This document shows positions 23,601 to 34,220 of a stretch of DNA of 64,000 nt, piece after piece (the stretch's first letter is position 1; each line of letters starts with the position of its first letter). A program made the translations under genes and the position numbers. Below the pieces are notes generated by a model that saw nothing but the letters and a program-made list of their open reading frames with translations, searched no databases and had not been told where the DNA came from. Where the stretch lies: contig VZSE01000582.1 in NCBI GenBank assembly GCA_013398275.1, forward strand, positions 9,217 through 73,216, written 5' to 3'. The DNA comes from Promerops cafer. Lineage: Eukaryota; Chordata; Aves; Passeriformes; Nectariniidae.

Positions 23601-26342
23601 AACAGGATACATTTCTACCTAGACACTGACTAGAATAAAGTGCTGATATGTTGGACCTTCTTTTGCTTTGTTTTGTTTAGGATTGTTACTTATTTTTACT
23701 GGCAAATAGTACAAGCAAGAAAGACCATGACCAAACTCTTATATAAGCAAATTATTAATGTAAGTTTGGCTTTCAGTTGTATCTTTTGTATAATTTGGCT
23801 TCTATGTTGATTGTCTCATCCAGCTTTGTGGGGCTGTAACCTGTTTTTCCTCTAACTGTGCAAAGAGGGTGGGAGCCCTTCCCTATGGGAGTTGCAGGGA
23901 AATTTAACTTACTAATAGAGCTGTAGCAAAAGAATTTTATCTTCAAGATGTGCTGCTGCAGCTCCCTCTGTAGACAGATGATCTTAGAATAGAAGGAATT
24001 ATTTTGGTCACTGGTTACTTACAGGCCTTGAGCCTCTCAAGGATAATTAGTGCATTCCAGCTAATGATCACATATGTCTTGACTCCAGGCAGGAAAAGAT
24101 AAGCTGTTTCTACTTAACAAGCTAGGGGCACACCAAAGGGCAAAACGAAGCTCATCTGCACTGGGAGGAAGAGGCCAGCAGGTCAGTCTGACTGCTCAGT
24201 TTCTGCTGTTTAATTACTTGGTACAGTTCCCTGGGGCTCCTCCATCTCTGCAAACAGGCTGCTGGTTTGGGAAAAGGCTGTACTTAAAATTTCATCTGAA
24301 TGTTTACTACTTAACTCCAGATAGCAAAAGGATGCTGTGAAAGTTCCCCAGCTACTTGTTCCAGGCTGGAACTCAATCTGATAAGGATATAGAAAAGTCC
24401 TTGCCCTCACCAGACATAATTTATGGTTATGAAACTTCAGGAAAACATTCCTAATGTTCATGTGCAGTGATGGTCACCACAGGGTTTGGTAACACTTGAA
24501 CCTTGCCTAGGCTAAGAAGGAGGCTGCCTTCCTCTCCTGGCTATGGATTTCCTTAGGGGATTATGATTTGTAGTTATTTTCAGCTGAGGAAAAACTGAGT
24601 GCTTTGACCTAACCCCATTTTAAATCCCATACAATGTTGATAGACATATATTGTCCTAAACTTGAATTTGTTTTTCAAGGCAGTCCTGCCTGCTGAGCCA
24701 TCAAATTAGTGCAAAAATGTGGACATATAGGTGCTATCTGGTGCTCTTTTGGGTTGAGTAAAAAACTCCTTGACCTACATACTGATAAAGTGTTTGGTAG
24801 GTTCCACCCCTTCCTCCCAAAAACCCAAATCCCCCTGTATGACTGGCTATCATTAAAATTATTATATAAATTTAAAAAACAAATATGGGTAATAATTGAT
24901 ATTGATCTGTCATTAACTATAAATACGTGTGAGATAATACAAAATAATAAATAAATATTGACTGTAAAGAGGTAAGCTAAATATGAATGGGCATTTTCTA
25001 TGTGCTGGGGATTTTCAAACAACACGTGGCCATGTTGAGTGTCACAAGTGGGACTCCTGAGAGGGAAATTTGCTCACCTACCAAGTGTGGCTGTTCTTGT
25101 AGCTGCTAAGGTCAGATTCCAGAAGGCAATGCCAGAATGATCTCATTGTGGATTTAGTAGAAAGGCCATCCCCCTGAGACAAGGGACATGAGCAGTGCTG
25201 ACCACGGAGCACAGCTGGAAGCCAGAACACAGACTGCTGATGCCAAATACTGTTTTTCAGGGAAGCCCCTCTTCATACCACCCATCCAGGCAATCTGCCC
25301 AGGAGGTGCCAGGCTACTCAGGAAGGGCATTTGACAGAAACCAATACACATTCTACAACGAGGTGAGATGGTAAAGAGAGGGAAATGTAGATTCCCCTAA
25401 ATAGAATCTGGGGCATGGCACATGGGTGTATGTGTAGCAAAGTCCTGTATGCATGGAAATAATTTTAAAGATTAACTTGAACAGATATAAAAATGTAATC
25501 AGAATAGCTATTGAGCACTCATAATCACAAACCTGCTCAAGACTTGGAGAGTATGGTTTTGTTACAGATAAGTGGTATCTTTTCAAATACAGGATAACAC
25601 ACACGGGAAGGAAATCATGACCTAAATCTGCTTGTGAATTTTGTTTTCAGCATCCCTTTTCTGTTGGGATCTCGAGCAGCAGTGACTTCCCACCAGGTAA
25701 GCAACTAAGATAAACACAGAAAGCTCTTAAAAATTCAGCTCAGTAAAAATGTTTGATGTACAGACACAGCATGTGACAGCTGCATCTCGGGGACATAGCA
25801 TTTTAGCATCTTGTGTAAAGAGAAAACAAAATGACCGGGCTTGTGGGGTGAATTTTTTCTACAGGTTGTGCTTTTTGGTAGCTTGTTCTGGTGCTGGTGG
25901 TGACTTCTAAAGACTGACCACCAGCTTCTGTGTACTAGAGAGAGAAATTCCTGGGTAGATGAGCCATTTTGTCTTATGGGAGCACCCAACAGACAGGCAA
26001 GAACTTTAAATCACTTTAGAAACAGACTTCACATCTTGGCGTGAATCTCAGAAGAGGTTACCAACGCTGTAGAGTCCCTAGAACATCATCGTGCTCAGAA
26101 CAAAATAAAGCTATGGGATCTTGCGTGGTAGTCTGAACTTCCATGTAACTTCATCCCAAAAACGTGACAGATGAGACCCCTAAAGAGCTCGGGGCGTTCT
26201 GAGTGTCGCCCAGCAGTTAACGCTGTTTGCCTTGTGCCGGGCAGGCTGGGAGCCCGGCGCGCCCCGGGCCGTGGCGCTCGCCCTGCGCGCCAGGGAGGCG
26301 GCGCTGGAGGAGGACGATGACGGCGGCGGGGTTCAGCCCTGA
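10983..26342 (+). CDS. TMC5: TMC5, transmembrane channel-like protein 5 (22 coding exons, 863 aa)
   Basis: Multipass membrane protein of the TMC family, which is structurally related to anoctamins and OSCA channels; TMC5 itself has no settled activity. The joined exons stay in phase from ATG 10983 to TGA 26340-26342. The residue 533-545 segment CWETLVGQDIYRL is the diagnostic TMC box. GAEFGTSVLSYFVFLKWLL (exon 7) and NCQPPRKVWRTAQMM (exon 16) are further family blocks. About ten hydrophobic segments lie between residues 230 and 745. Identity as TMC5 rather than TMC6-8 rests on close agreement with the human protein around GQDIYR, EFDIGRNVLDLIYAQTL and QIINxGKDKxFL. Human TMC5 is 1006 aa; the difference lies mostly in the N-terminal tail. 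Its tail-to-tail neighbour is GDE1. Exon coordinates are given in the three part entries. Confidence 0.96.
14933..23759 (+). CDS. TMC5: TMC5 exons 7-18: transmembrane core
   Basis: Coding exons are 14933-15181, 15326-15477, 16016-16160, 16703-16858, 17407-17573, 18234-18312, 18696-18793, 20489-20584, 21148-21223, 21815-21948, 23109-23282 and 23681-23759. All junctions are GT-AG and keep phase, giving residues 217-751. Hydrophobic segments are visible in exon 7, exon 8 (AYIFTVGIYFVICFLILLF), exon 10, exon 11, exon 12, exon 13, exon 15, exon 16 and exons 17-18. The TMC box opens exon 13. This is the conserved pore-forming scaffold of the family; no ion-conducting role is established for TMC5. 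Confidence 0.95.
18696..18793 (+). CDS. TMC5: TMC5 exon 13 carrying the TMC signature
   Basis: The exon starts after TTTAAG and reads CWETLVGQDIYRLFLVDF, then a hydrophobic segment ending FFGEFLRR across the splice. The CWETxVGQ block is the diagnostic motif of the TMC family, and the GQDIYR version is the TMC5-like form. Downstream intron bases 18851-18891 hold a 22-bp direct duplication. Confidence 0.97.
19080..20488 (+). other. TMC5 intron 13 (part)
   Basis: This is ordinary intron sequence. It contains a perfect 11-bp inverted repeat with a 4-base loop at 20135-20160 (TTAAGCACAAG / CTTGTGCTTAA) and a T-run at 20283-20299. No exon or RNA gene is recognised. Confidence 0.6.
21949..23108 (+). 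other. TMC5 intron 16
   Basis: There is no coding signal. A 10-bp perfect inverted repeat with a 3-base loop lies at 22749-22771 (CAAGGTGAAA / TTTCACCTTG). Confidence 0.6.
23456..23511. repeat. 28-bp imperfect tandem duplication
   Basis: ATGTTTTAAGCAATTTCATG... at 23456-23483 is repeated at 23484-23511 with a few substitutions. It lies in a TMC5 intron beside a short (TG)n tract at 23542-23560. A simple local duplication is likely. Confidence 0.85.
24089..26342 (+). CDS. TMC5: TMC5 exons 19-22: C-terminal tail
   Basis: Coding exons are 24089-24181, 25261-25362, 25651-25696 and 26245-26342. The tail begins AGKDKLFLLNKL, which aligns with human GKDKMFLIEKL, then turns into poorly conserved Ser/Gly/Arg-rich sequence. 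The last exon is extremely GC-rich and encodes an Ala/Arg stretch followed by EEDDDGGGVQP and TGA. Exons 20-22 keep phase and have acceptable splice sites, but sequence conservation does not support them, so this end is the least certain part of the gene. Confidence 0.7.
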
Positions 26343-26690
26343 GCGGGCACGGCCAGCACCGAGCGAAGGCATTGCCTGCAGAAAGCAATCCTCTCTTGCA
26401 CTAATGACTCAAAACAGTCTCTCAAACATCTTTTTTACGTCTAAGTGGAGGAAGAAATAGAAGAACGGGTTGCAAAATGCGTCGGGATTTCGGTTTTTTA
26501 CTGTGATAGGGAATATTCACCTGTTGGGGTTGTTCTGCTGCAGTGGCTCTTGGTGACAGCCTTCCCCCAGGACTGGCATCACCTTGACGCAGTAAGGCTC
26601 CCTCCACAGCTGATCACTTAGTGTTGTTGACTAAATCTAAGGAAACTTGTGCCTAACTGTAAATAAAAGTTGTGTTTTTAAAGTATTTTT
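26343..26690 (+). terminator. TMC5: TMC5 3' UTR and poly(A) signal
   Basis: AATAAA occurs at 26662-26667, about 320 bases after the TMC5 stop codon, and a second AATAAA lies at 26753-26758. Either could specify the 3' end. The following sequence to about 27270 has no recognisable exon. Confidence 0.6.
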
Positions 26691-27270
26691 CTAACAGTTA
26701 CATTGTTTAAACAGCTTTTATCTGATCTAAACCAAGCCTGAAGTATTGGTCAAATAAACAGAAGTATATTAAGGTGCAGTTGTTTTTAATGATGGAGACA
26801 TTGTAATGGCTGTGATATAATTTGTGTGAACTGGGTTCATTTTTCTGAGCCATTTTTACAGTTAATTAAAGTCACTTAGAGCAGCTTTGATGAAGCCACC
26901 AGAACTAAGAGTGACTACTTATCAAATTCTCATCTGTGTAAAACTATTGCTTGTAAACTGAAAGTTTACATGTCTTTTCCTATAAAGGATTGATTGGAAG
27001 TAACACAACTAAGATTTATTTTATCATACATGATACATGATATCTGAGATTTGATGCAGCTTTTTTTTATTCAAGGCCACAACTTTGCCACCACCATGAT
27101 AATATTTTTGTTTTGTTTTGTTTAGCTCATTTTCTACTACTGCCTGTTTTTTTTCTTCCCTTACTGCTCTGTAAAGAGGCACATCTTTTCCTCTTGCTCA
27201 TAATTTAGGCTAAAGACAACCCAAACCCAGCCACCACAGGCACAGAAAAAAGGACAAACTTTACACACAA
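26691..27270. other. Tail-to-tail gap between TMC5 and GDE1
   Basis: About 0.6 kb separates the likely ends of the convergent genes TMC5 and GDE1. It is AT-rich with a T-run at 27061-27069 and no gene signal. Confidence 0.55.
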
Positions 27271-27285
27271 TACAAGAGATTCAAT

Positions 27286-27291
27286 TTTATT
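27286..27291 (-). terminator. GDE1: Candidate GDE1 poly(A) signal
   Basis: TTTATT on the plus strand is AATAAA on the GDE1 strand. It lies about 1.4 kb after the GDE1 stop codon. Other minus-strand AATAAA sites closer to the stop are at 27842-27847 and 28111-28116, so the true end is uncertain. Confidence 0.35.
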
Positions 27292-28688
27292 GTTTCCCTG
27301 CACATACAGCTGTGGAGCCTGGCTGTGGCATTGGGCATGGTGAGGATGGTGACCCAGCAGTGCCAGAAACTCAAGCAGCAACAACAGCTGGACCTTTGGA
27401 GCAAGGGCCATTTGCCATGAAGAGTCATTTGCCCTTCGGTGGCCACGTGGGGAGCTCCTGTGGGGCTCAGCAGTAACAGCAGAGGCCACAGTACTCAGGA
27501 AGGGGCAGGACAGGATCTGGACATAAACCTACACATTCTATAGGATGTGCACCAGGAGGCTGAGATTGCTGCTTCTGTAGTGCAGGGGCTGAACAAATGG
27601 AAGAAGCTCTTGTCATCCTGACAGGGACAAGCACCTCCTTTGTGCTTCTTTGTGCCTGGATGGAGCTCAGGATACAAACAAAAAATCCATCCCCCCTGGC
27701 AAGTCATAGCATGAATCTGTGGTATTCTAGAAGTTTGGATTTACCCTAATTGGGACAATCTGCACTAATTTTGACATTTTACATCAATGCCCTTCTGCAC
27801 AGCTGATAAAGAACACTTCCCCATGAATTCTCAGAGACTTGTTTATTGTAACTGCAGACTCTTTGGAGTTCAAGTTAAATCTGGATTACAGTTTCCATAT
27901 CCCTCTGAGTGCCCTTCAATCATGCAACCAAAGGCAAACTAAAAAGACATTTCAGCTCCATTTGTTCTACTGCTTACCATCACTCAATATATAGCTTTCT
28001 CTTAAAAATTAATACATTAATGTGCTGTGTCATTTCCTCATTAGAAGAAACAATTTCCTATCCTCCCTTGGTTCTCTTAAAAGGTCTGGAAGTTAAGAAG
28101 CTACTCAAGTTTTATTTGTTAATTCCCATAACCTTCACATCACACAGAGAAAGTTGGCTTTTTCTTCCTCAACAGGATTCAGCACAGCCATTTTTCCAGG
28201 GCAGGGAAATACACTCATCTTCTATTTTGGCACCATTATAACATTATTTCCAGTTTCTGTTTTAAGAACAGTAATGTAAATGATTTCAAGGTGCTATAAA
28301 TCAACCTCAAATTAGCATACACTTGTAGAACATGCTGCTAAAATTACTAACGTCAAGTTATGATTTGAAATTTTGACACCAAAATTGCTGATATAAATTT
28401 AGAACCAAAATTCAAACAAAGCCGAGGAATGGCCACAGAATTATAAAGCCACCTGCACAGACAAGGTATGGCCCAATGGAGTTGTCAAATCTGATTCTTT
28501 CACACTGCAGTGATTTCCTCAGACTGCACCACAGCTTTGGCCAGCACACCAGAGGGTTCCTGCCTTTGAGATGTGACCACAGGCAGAAGCCAACTGCTGC
28601 CCAGAGCTCTCCTCAGCAGTCCATCAGCACTGCTGGACGCGCCCGCGGCCGCGGGCCTGCCCCAGGAGGGCAGCGTGGTGGGGCTGGG

Positions 28689-31600
28689 TCAGTAGTGGGG
28701 GTCACAGTCCTCCACCAAGCTGTCGGTGATGTAGCTGCAGTCAAGGACACTCTCGTAGTAGCTTTTCTCTGCAAACGTGTTCACTGTCCAGGCAACCACT
28801 GCAACTCCTCTGGCAGCCCAGTGCCTCACATAGTCCCTGCAAGGAACAGAGACACCCTGAGGGAGCCCGACACTACACAGAGTTAAGGCAGACAGTGCTG
28901 AGGCTACAGCAGAGTTTTGGTCTTGCATCAGCATCACAGCAATGAACAATAGTGTGTCACCTTCTGCACCATCATCTTTTTGTGTTTTCTTATTGTAAAC
29001 AGGCAAAAACAACAAATACTTTTTCTCTTTGAGATTAAACGTAGGCTCTAACAGAAAGTAAAAATTCAGATAAAAAAGAGGCTTAAAATCATTAAACAGC
29101 ATGGAGTAAAGAAATTATCAAGACACCTTATCCAACACTAAATGGAATATTTTGGTAAGCACATACTGTGTTAACTCCACCCAATATACTAACAGAAGAG
29201 AGTATCTCCTGATATATGAGCAAACTTCAACACTTACTGAGAAACAAAATTTTTCTGTATGAGGAAAGCTGAAACCCCACACAATCGCCACAAGAAACTG
29301 TGTAGGCTCCAGTCCAGAATGACATCCATCACCATATACAAGAAATGCTTCCAGGAGGAATTGAATCGGGGTGTCCCATCTCCCAGGTGACTCAGCTGCC
29401 AGGGCCTGTGTGTCAGGGCTGTCACAACATTTCTGTCAGCTTGTCTCATCTGGAGGACCAAGGAGAAGAGACTGTAATTCATCCAAAAGCCCAGCTGCAT
29501 TAAATACAATTTTTGAGAGATTAGATACAAAGTCCTAGCTTGCATTTACAACTCTACCAGAATCCTTTTGCCCTTCCCCTCCAGATCCTTTTGTAACTCT
29601 TTCAGAAAGATGTTTATGATATTTTATAGGGTTTTTTCTTCAAATCGTACTGAATAAGCACCAGCTCTTATGTTAAAGCAATTACATAGCAGTCATGCAA
29701 TATATATAATGGAAAAAAAAAGTAAGTAGACTTGGCAATAAGAATGAGGACAGAGTTTTAGGAGTAATCTAGAATAAGAGGTTTATTTAGCAGGTACCTT
29801 GCACACAGATACCTGGCCAGACACCAACTAGAAGAGCAACGCACATTTGTCTGCAGTGCTTTCAGAAGGGAGGGAATTGCTGTAGATTCCTATTTGCATC
29901 TAATGAGTAGAGTGATCTAATAAGATTATGCATCATGCTTCATTTGTTTTTAAAAGCCTTAGGAATTTGAACAGCCCAAAAGTAACTTGGAACTGGGAGT
30001 TTAATACCATACTGAAATTCCCAGACAGGACTGAAAAAATAAAAAATAAACTTCTAGGAAACATCACCTTATAAACGACATCTGGCATGAAAGAACAGAC
30101 TATGCTGCTGTTATACAACTGTGGAAATTCCTGGTAGAGTTGTTTCAGGGCATCAACTGCCTGCAATTAGAGACACACAGAGATGTTATACATACACTCA
30201 TATTTAATTTACACTGCAAAGTCATTTTAGAGCAATCTTAAAAACACTTCCCTGTTGCATTGCAAGATTGAAATAGAAAGGGAGAAGAAGAAAAACAGCA
30301 TCTTATTTATATCATTAACACAGAAATGATATTTTGGTTTTTAGCAAAAGAATTTCTGTTCATTACTCCATTTACGACCATGAGTAGGATTCTCAGTGTT
30401 TGAAATACCCTTAAATATGTTGTGGATATAATTATTTAGTACTACCTAGGCTTTAGTTGAAGAGGAAAATTATTTATTCCTATATTTTGCTAGGCTAAAG
30501 AAAAAAATTAATTTATATAAAATGTTAGTGATGGATCATTTGCATCTGCCTTCAGTAATGTGAATTACAGATCCCTCGTTGGAGGCTGAAGATGAGGTTC
30601 TGACTCCCCTCAGCACAGCAGGGAATTCCCTCTGCTGTTTCACAGCAGTGCTGTGAGCTGAGTGCAACACTTGCACAAGCCTTGTGCCTATTTTAAGTTG
30701 CAGCTTCCCAGGACAACTTTGGGTGACACAAGCAGCAGACCTGGGCTTGCTCATGTTAAAGGGACTGTACCACGGGGACCAGTTTGAGACCAGCACAGCA
30801 GGAGGACAGAAACCCAAAGAAGGGGTGAGGGGGGGTGTCGTGCTGCAGTGAGCAGTACCTGATTTGCATGGCCTTTGACATCGAAGTAGATTGTCAGATT
30901 GTGATGCATAGACTCCACAACAGCTTCTCTCAGAGTTGGTACCTTTTCATCTTGGAATTGGCTCCTGTGGAAACAGAGAGCTCATTGGAATGCAGTCATA
31001 CATGTGCACACACACGGGCCTGCAGATCGCCAGCCACACAGGGCTGATTCAAACACAGTTTGCTGCTGCACTGGTACTGGAGGTGGGATCCAGTGCTCAC
31101 TGGCCCCGTGTCCCACCCCAAAACACCAACCCCAGTTCTTCACTGCCTTCCCCAACTCCCACAGACAAGCTTTCAGTCCCAACTGCTGCCTTCCTCCTGC
31201 TCCTACTGCACTACCCAGCCTTGAGCCAGAAATGCAGACCCTGGCAGAACAGGCAAGACAAGCTGAGGATTCAGCAGAAGCAGCTTCACCCATCAATAAA
31301 TCACTCTTGATGGGGTGACAGTTCATTCATTCCTGACAGTGAAGAGCAGCTGCTCAGCAGTCACTGCCTACGGCAATTCCCGCTGCGTGGTGCAGGTGAT
31401 CACCTTTGCAGTGAGACAAGGATGCTGCTCCTTGTGCCACACACTCACAGGTGGCACGTTTGCAGCTCTGGAATTCCCTAGTGCAGTGTCTCAAGAGCAC
31501 ACACTACGAGCTCCTCCTCTGAAATGGACTCATTTATGATACTGCAGGAGTTGCATTGTTATCAAATTCTTAGTAATGTATAAAAATATTTTCCCCTGCA

Positions 31601-33595
31601 TACTCCTAGGAAGGACCTAATCAGCTACTAGGGTCACAGTGAGGCCACCCAAAATCTGTCTAGCTCCTCTTCAAGATTATAAACCTGTTGCAGAATCCCC
31701 AAAACACAACCAGTCAAGAAATACATATGAATAAAATTAATCTTAGAAGTAATTCCTCTAGCCAATTCTGACATATCATGAAGATCCCAGCACCTACAGT
31801 GTCCCGCAGTCAGTTTAGGACAAGCATATGTAGATGTTGACCTGTTTCACATTAGATGCTTGTGGATTTTGTCCTCAAAAGCCAGTTTATCCTGACTCTG
31901 TTTTACTGTTCCTAATGTACTGATGGGTAAGGAGATATAGTCTCATATGCCTCTAAAATCAAGTTAGAAGTAAAATATAGGACTAACTTTTAAATTAAAA
32001 AAAAATTTCATCAGTGACAGATCAAATCAATAATTTTGTTCATCAAGAATTACTTTTCCCTTGTTGAAAGCATAATTTCAGAATAGTTCATTTACCACAG
32101 CCTGTGTTTTGCAGATGGATTAAGCTTCCTGATTTCCTGGAAAGTCAGGTCCTGCAGTCTCCCAGCCCCATCAGTTGTCCTTTCGACGGTGTCATCGTGC
32201 ATGAGAATGGGGACACCATCTGCACTGAATTCAAGATCCAGCTCCACACCCGTTGCTCCATTCTCAGCTGCCTTAAAAAAAATTTTAAAAATCACATACA
32301 CAACAGAAGAGACAGCTTTATAGATTTGACACAGGTACAGCTATGATTAGCTTGTATTTTGGTAAAAAAATAATAAAATACTAAGGTACTTTTCAGTAGT
32401 CTTCATGTGCAGAAAACAGCAGGTTTATCCAGGTCATTGTTAGAGCATCAAAAATCAACTGAACCATTTAATCTATTTTACTGAAACCATAATGATTCTG
32501 CCTCAGTCTTGATCTTGTTTCAGGATAAAAATACAGAAAAGAATCCTACTCTCTCCTTCTGATGTAATAGCCCTGGAATCCTTAAGTTATATTATTTTCT
32601 AAAAGACAAGAGAAGCAAATGCCTACACTTTAACACTTAGTCAACACAGTTTACCATGTGTGTACCAAGCAGTAGATGGATGGCAAATCCCTGCTCCTTC
32701 TCTCTGAGGAATGGCCTTATCAGAGAGCAAGAAACAGCCAGGCTGCCTTAGAACATTTCATACACCCTGTTCCTGCCCTGGATCTTTCTCAAGAACTCTT
32801 CAGAAAAACACTTGAGTGAACTGCTAACAACACCAATTGCTCTGGAGGAAAAATGCCCTGCTGGGAAAAGGGACAACGCACCAGAAAGACAAAAACAGAG
32901 GTCACCTACAGGTGTCTGGAACGTAAGGATTGTGCAGCTTCCGAATTTATCAGGACTAAGAATCCTGTCTCACGAAAAGGTAAGAGATCCTCAGAGCAGC
33001 AACGTCTCAGCCTCACAGAAACACTACATTCCACAGACTGATTAATCACTATTTAAAATGATTCTCAGAAAGAGACTGTGAACCCTGGCTGTGCCTTCAT
33101 GCCTTGCAGATGAGGCAGCAGTAAGTCATGGCAGGGCTGCCCACAGTGAAGTTCTGGTACCAGATTTTCCCCTAACTGTGCATTCTCATCACAGATCTTC
33201 ACGGTTTAAAAAAACAAACAACCTGTTACTGACTTGCTGTCCGCTCTCCGTTGTGTGCTGTTGCTACATCAACAAAATACAGTATTTCATTATCGCTGCA
33301 CTGCTCAAATATCCATCAGCACCAAGGCTACAACAGCTCGCACAAGATTCGGATCTGAAGTTCCCTTCGGGATGAAGGATCAACCACCCACAGAGCTTCC
33401 AGCAGCTATCGGAAGAACAGCCGGAGTTACGGTGAGGACGGCTTGCTGCTGGAAGGACGGATTATCAGACACAACCCACCAGGTCCCCCAGGCTGAGCCT
33501 GTGCCCCGCCAGCCCCGGGGCCCGTGCTGACCTGTCGGATGGCCGCCAGCGTGTTCTCGGGCGCGTCGTGCGCGCCGCCGCGGTGCGCGATGCGG
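28689..33595 (-). CDS. GDE1: GDE1, glycerophosphodiester phosphodiesterase 1 (5' end missing)
   Basis: GDE1 (MIR16) is a membrane-anchored GDPD-family enzyme that hydrolyses glycerophosphodiesters such as glycerophosphoinositol and glycerophospho-N-acyl ethanolamines. Coding exons in gene order are 33532-33595 (partial), 32096-32271, 30859-30964, 30068-30160, 29238-29449 and 28689-28836; all phases fit. The catalytic motif HRGGAHDAPENT lies in exon 1, and GVELDLEF with MHDDTVERTTDG in exon 2 supply further active-site residues; exon 3 has YFDVKGH. The last exon ends ITDSLVEDCDPHY, nearly the same as human. About 266 residues are present. The first 65-70 residues, with the signal-anchor membrane segment, are absent because of the N at 33596. 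The gene is otherwise intact and divergent to CCP110. Confidence 0.96.
30161..32095 (-). other. GDE1 introns 2 and 3 around exon 3
   Basis: Apart from exon 3 (30859-30964) I see no exon. The open frames on both strands at 30980-31540 overlap each other, have no family resemblance and lack phase-matched splice sites. No repeat family was recognised. Confidence 0.5.
32096..32271 (-). CDS. GDE1: GDE1 exon 2 with active-site block
   Basis: Begins AAENGATGVELDLEFSADG and continues PILMHDDTVERTTDGAGRL, then NPSAKHR. Glu and Asp of the ELD segment and His of MHD are the residues expected for metal binding and catalysis in the GDPD barrel. The acceptor is TTTTTTAAG and the donor is CTGTG|GTAAAT. Confidence 0.96.
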
Positions 33596-33596
33596 N
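33532..33596 (-). CDS. GDE1: GDE1 exon 1, truncated at an assembly N
   Basis: On the minus strand the exon reads IAHRGGAHDAPENTLAAIRQ and ends at CAG|GTCAGC (33532/33531). In human GDE1 this motif follows about 68 residues that include the membrane anchor. Immediately upstream is a single N (33596), and beyond it the sequence bears no resemblance to the expected N-terminus and is less GC-rich. The most likely reading is a collapsed gap that removed the GC-rich first part of exon 1, not a real loss. Confidence 0.85.
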
Positions 33597-33699
33597 GCTT
33601 CAAGTTATTCAAGACCTTAATCAATCAAAAGGATGAGAACCGCTCAGGTTTCCTCCTTTGAAATGAAGGGGGAAAATGTTTTCTGGGCTCCCAGTCCGC

Positions 33700-33960
33700 G
33701 TTCCCTTTACGAGCCGGACGATCCTTGCGGGGCCGGGGCCGGGGCCGGGGCCGGGGTCACAGCTGGTCTCGGGCCGGAACCGCGGTCGCCGCCTCTCCTC
33801 AGGCCAAGGGCGACGGCGGCGCCATCAGCCAGCCAATCAGCACTCGGCTGTCAGCCGCAGCAGCCAATCAGCGCCCGCAGCGTCCGCCCGGTGCCCGCCG
33901 GCCCCCCTGAGGGCGGGCCCGGGCTCCAAGCACCCCCTCAGGTAACGGCGGGAGGGGCAA
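33700..33960. promoter_or_regulatory. GDE1-side CpG-island promoter with paired CCAAT boxes
   Basis: GC-rich DNA carries two CCAATCAG elements, with CCAAT at 33833-33837 and 33864-33868, 31 bases apart (about three helical turns), the arrangement often bound by NF-Y. The block lies just upstream of the broken GDE1 exon 1 and is therefore the likely GDE1 promoter. The CCAAT boxes read on the plus strand, but NF-Y sites work in either orientation. Confidence 0.65.
33729..33756 (+). repeat. (GGGGCC)4-GGGG tract, possible G-quadruplex
   Basis: Four perfect GGGGCC hexamers are followed by GGGG. Five G4 runs separated by CC are sufficient for an intramolecular G-quadruplex. It lies just upstream of GDE1 on the side facing CCP110, in a CpG-rich block. 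It is the same hexamer unit as the C9orf72 repeat, in an unrelated gene. Confidence 0.95.
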
Positions 33961-33980
33961 TGCGGGGAACGGGCTGTGCC

Positions 33981-34220
33981 TGACGGAACACGGGACACTG
34001 AGGGAAACGGGGGCTGTTCCTGACGGAACACGGGACACTGAGGGAAACGGGGGCTGTGCCTGACGGAACACGGGACACTGAGGGAAACGGGGGCTGTTCC
34101 TGACGGAACACGGGACACTGAGGGAAACGGGGGCTGTGCCTGACGGAACACGGGACACTGAGGGAAACGGGGGCTGTTCCTGATGGAACACGGGACACTG
34201 AGGGAAAGAGGAGTTGTTCC
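33981..34220. repeat. 40-bp minisatellite, about six copies
   Basis: The unit begins TGACGGAACACGGGACACTG and continues AGGGAAACGGGGGCTGTKCC. Copies start at 33981, 34021, 34061, 34101, 34141 and 34181; the last is diverged (TGATGGAACA, AGAGGAGTTGTTCC). Units alternate between CTGTTCC and CTGTGCC, which gives an 80-bp higher-order period and shows that pairs of units were duplicated. It separates the GDE1 promoter from the CCP110 side. Confidence 0.97.

Noticed and set aside
30936..31326. Overlapping 104-124-codon frames on both strands in a GDE1 intron
   Set aside because: Mutually overlapping frames with no homology; GDE1 exons 2 and 3 join in phase without them.
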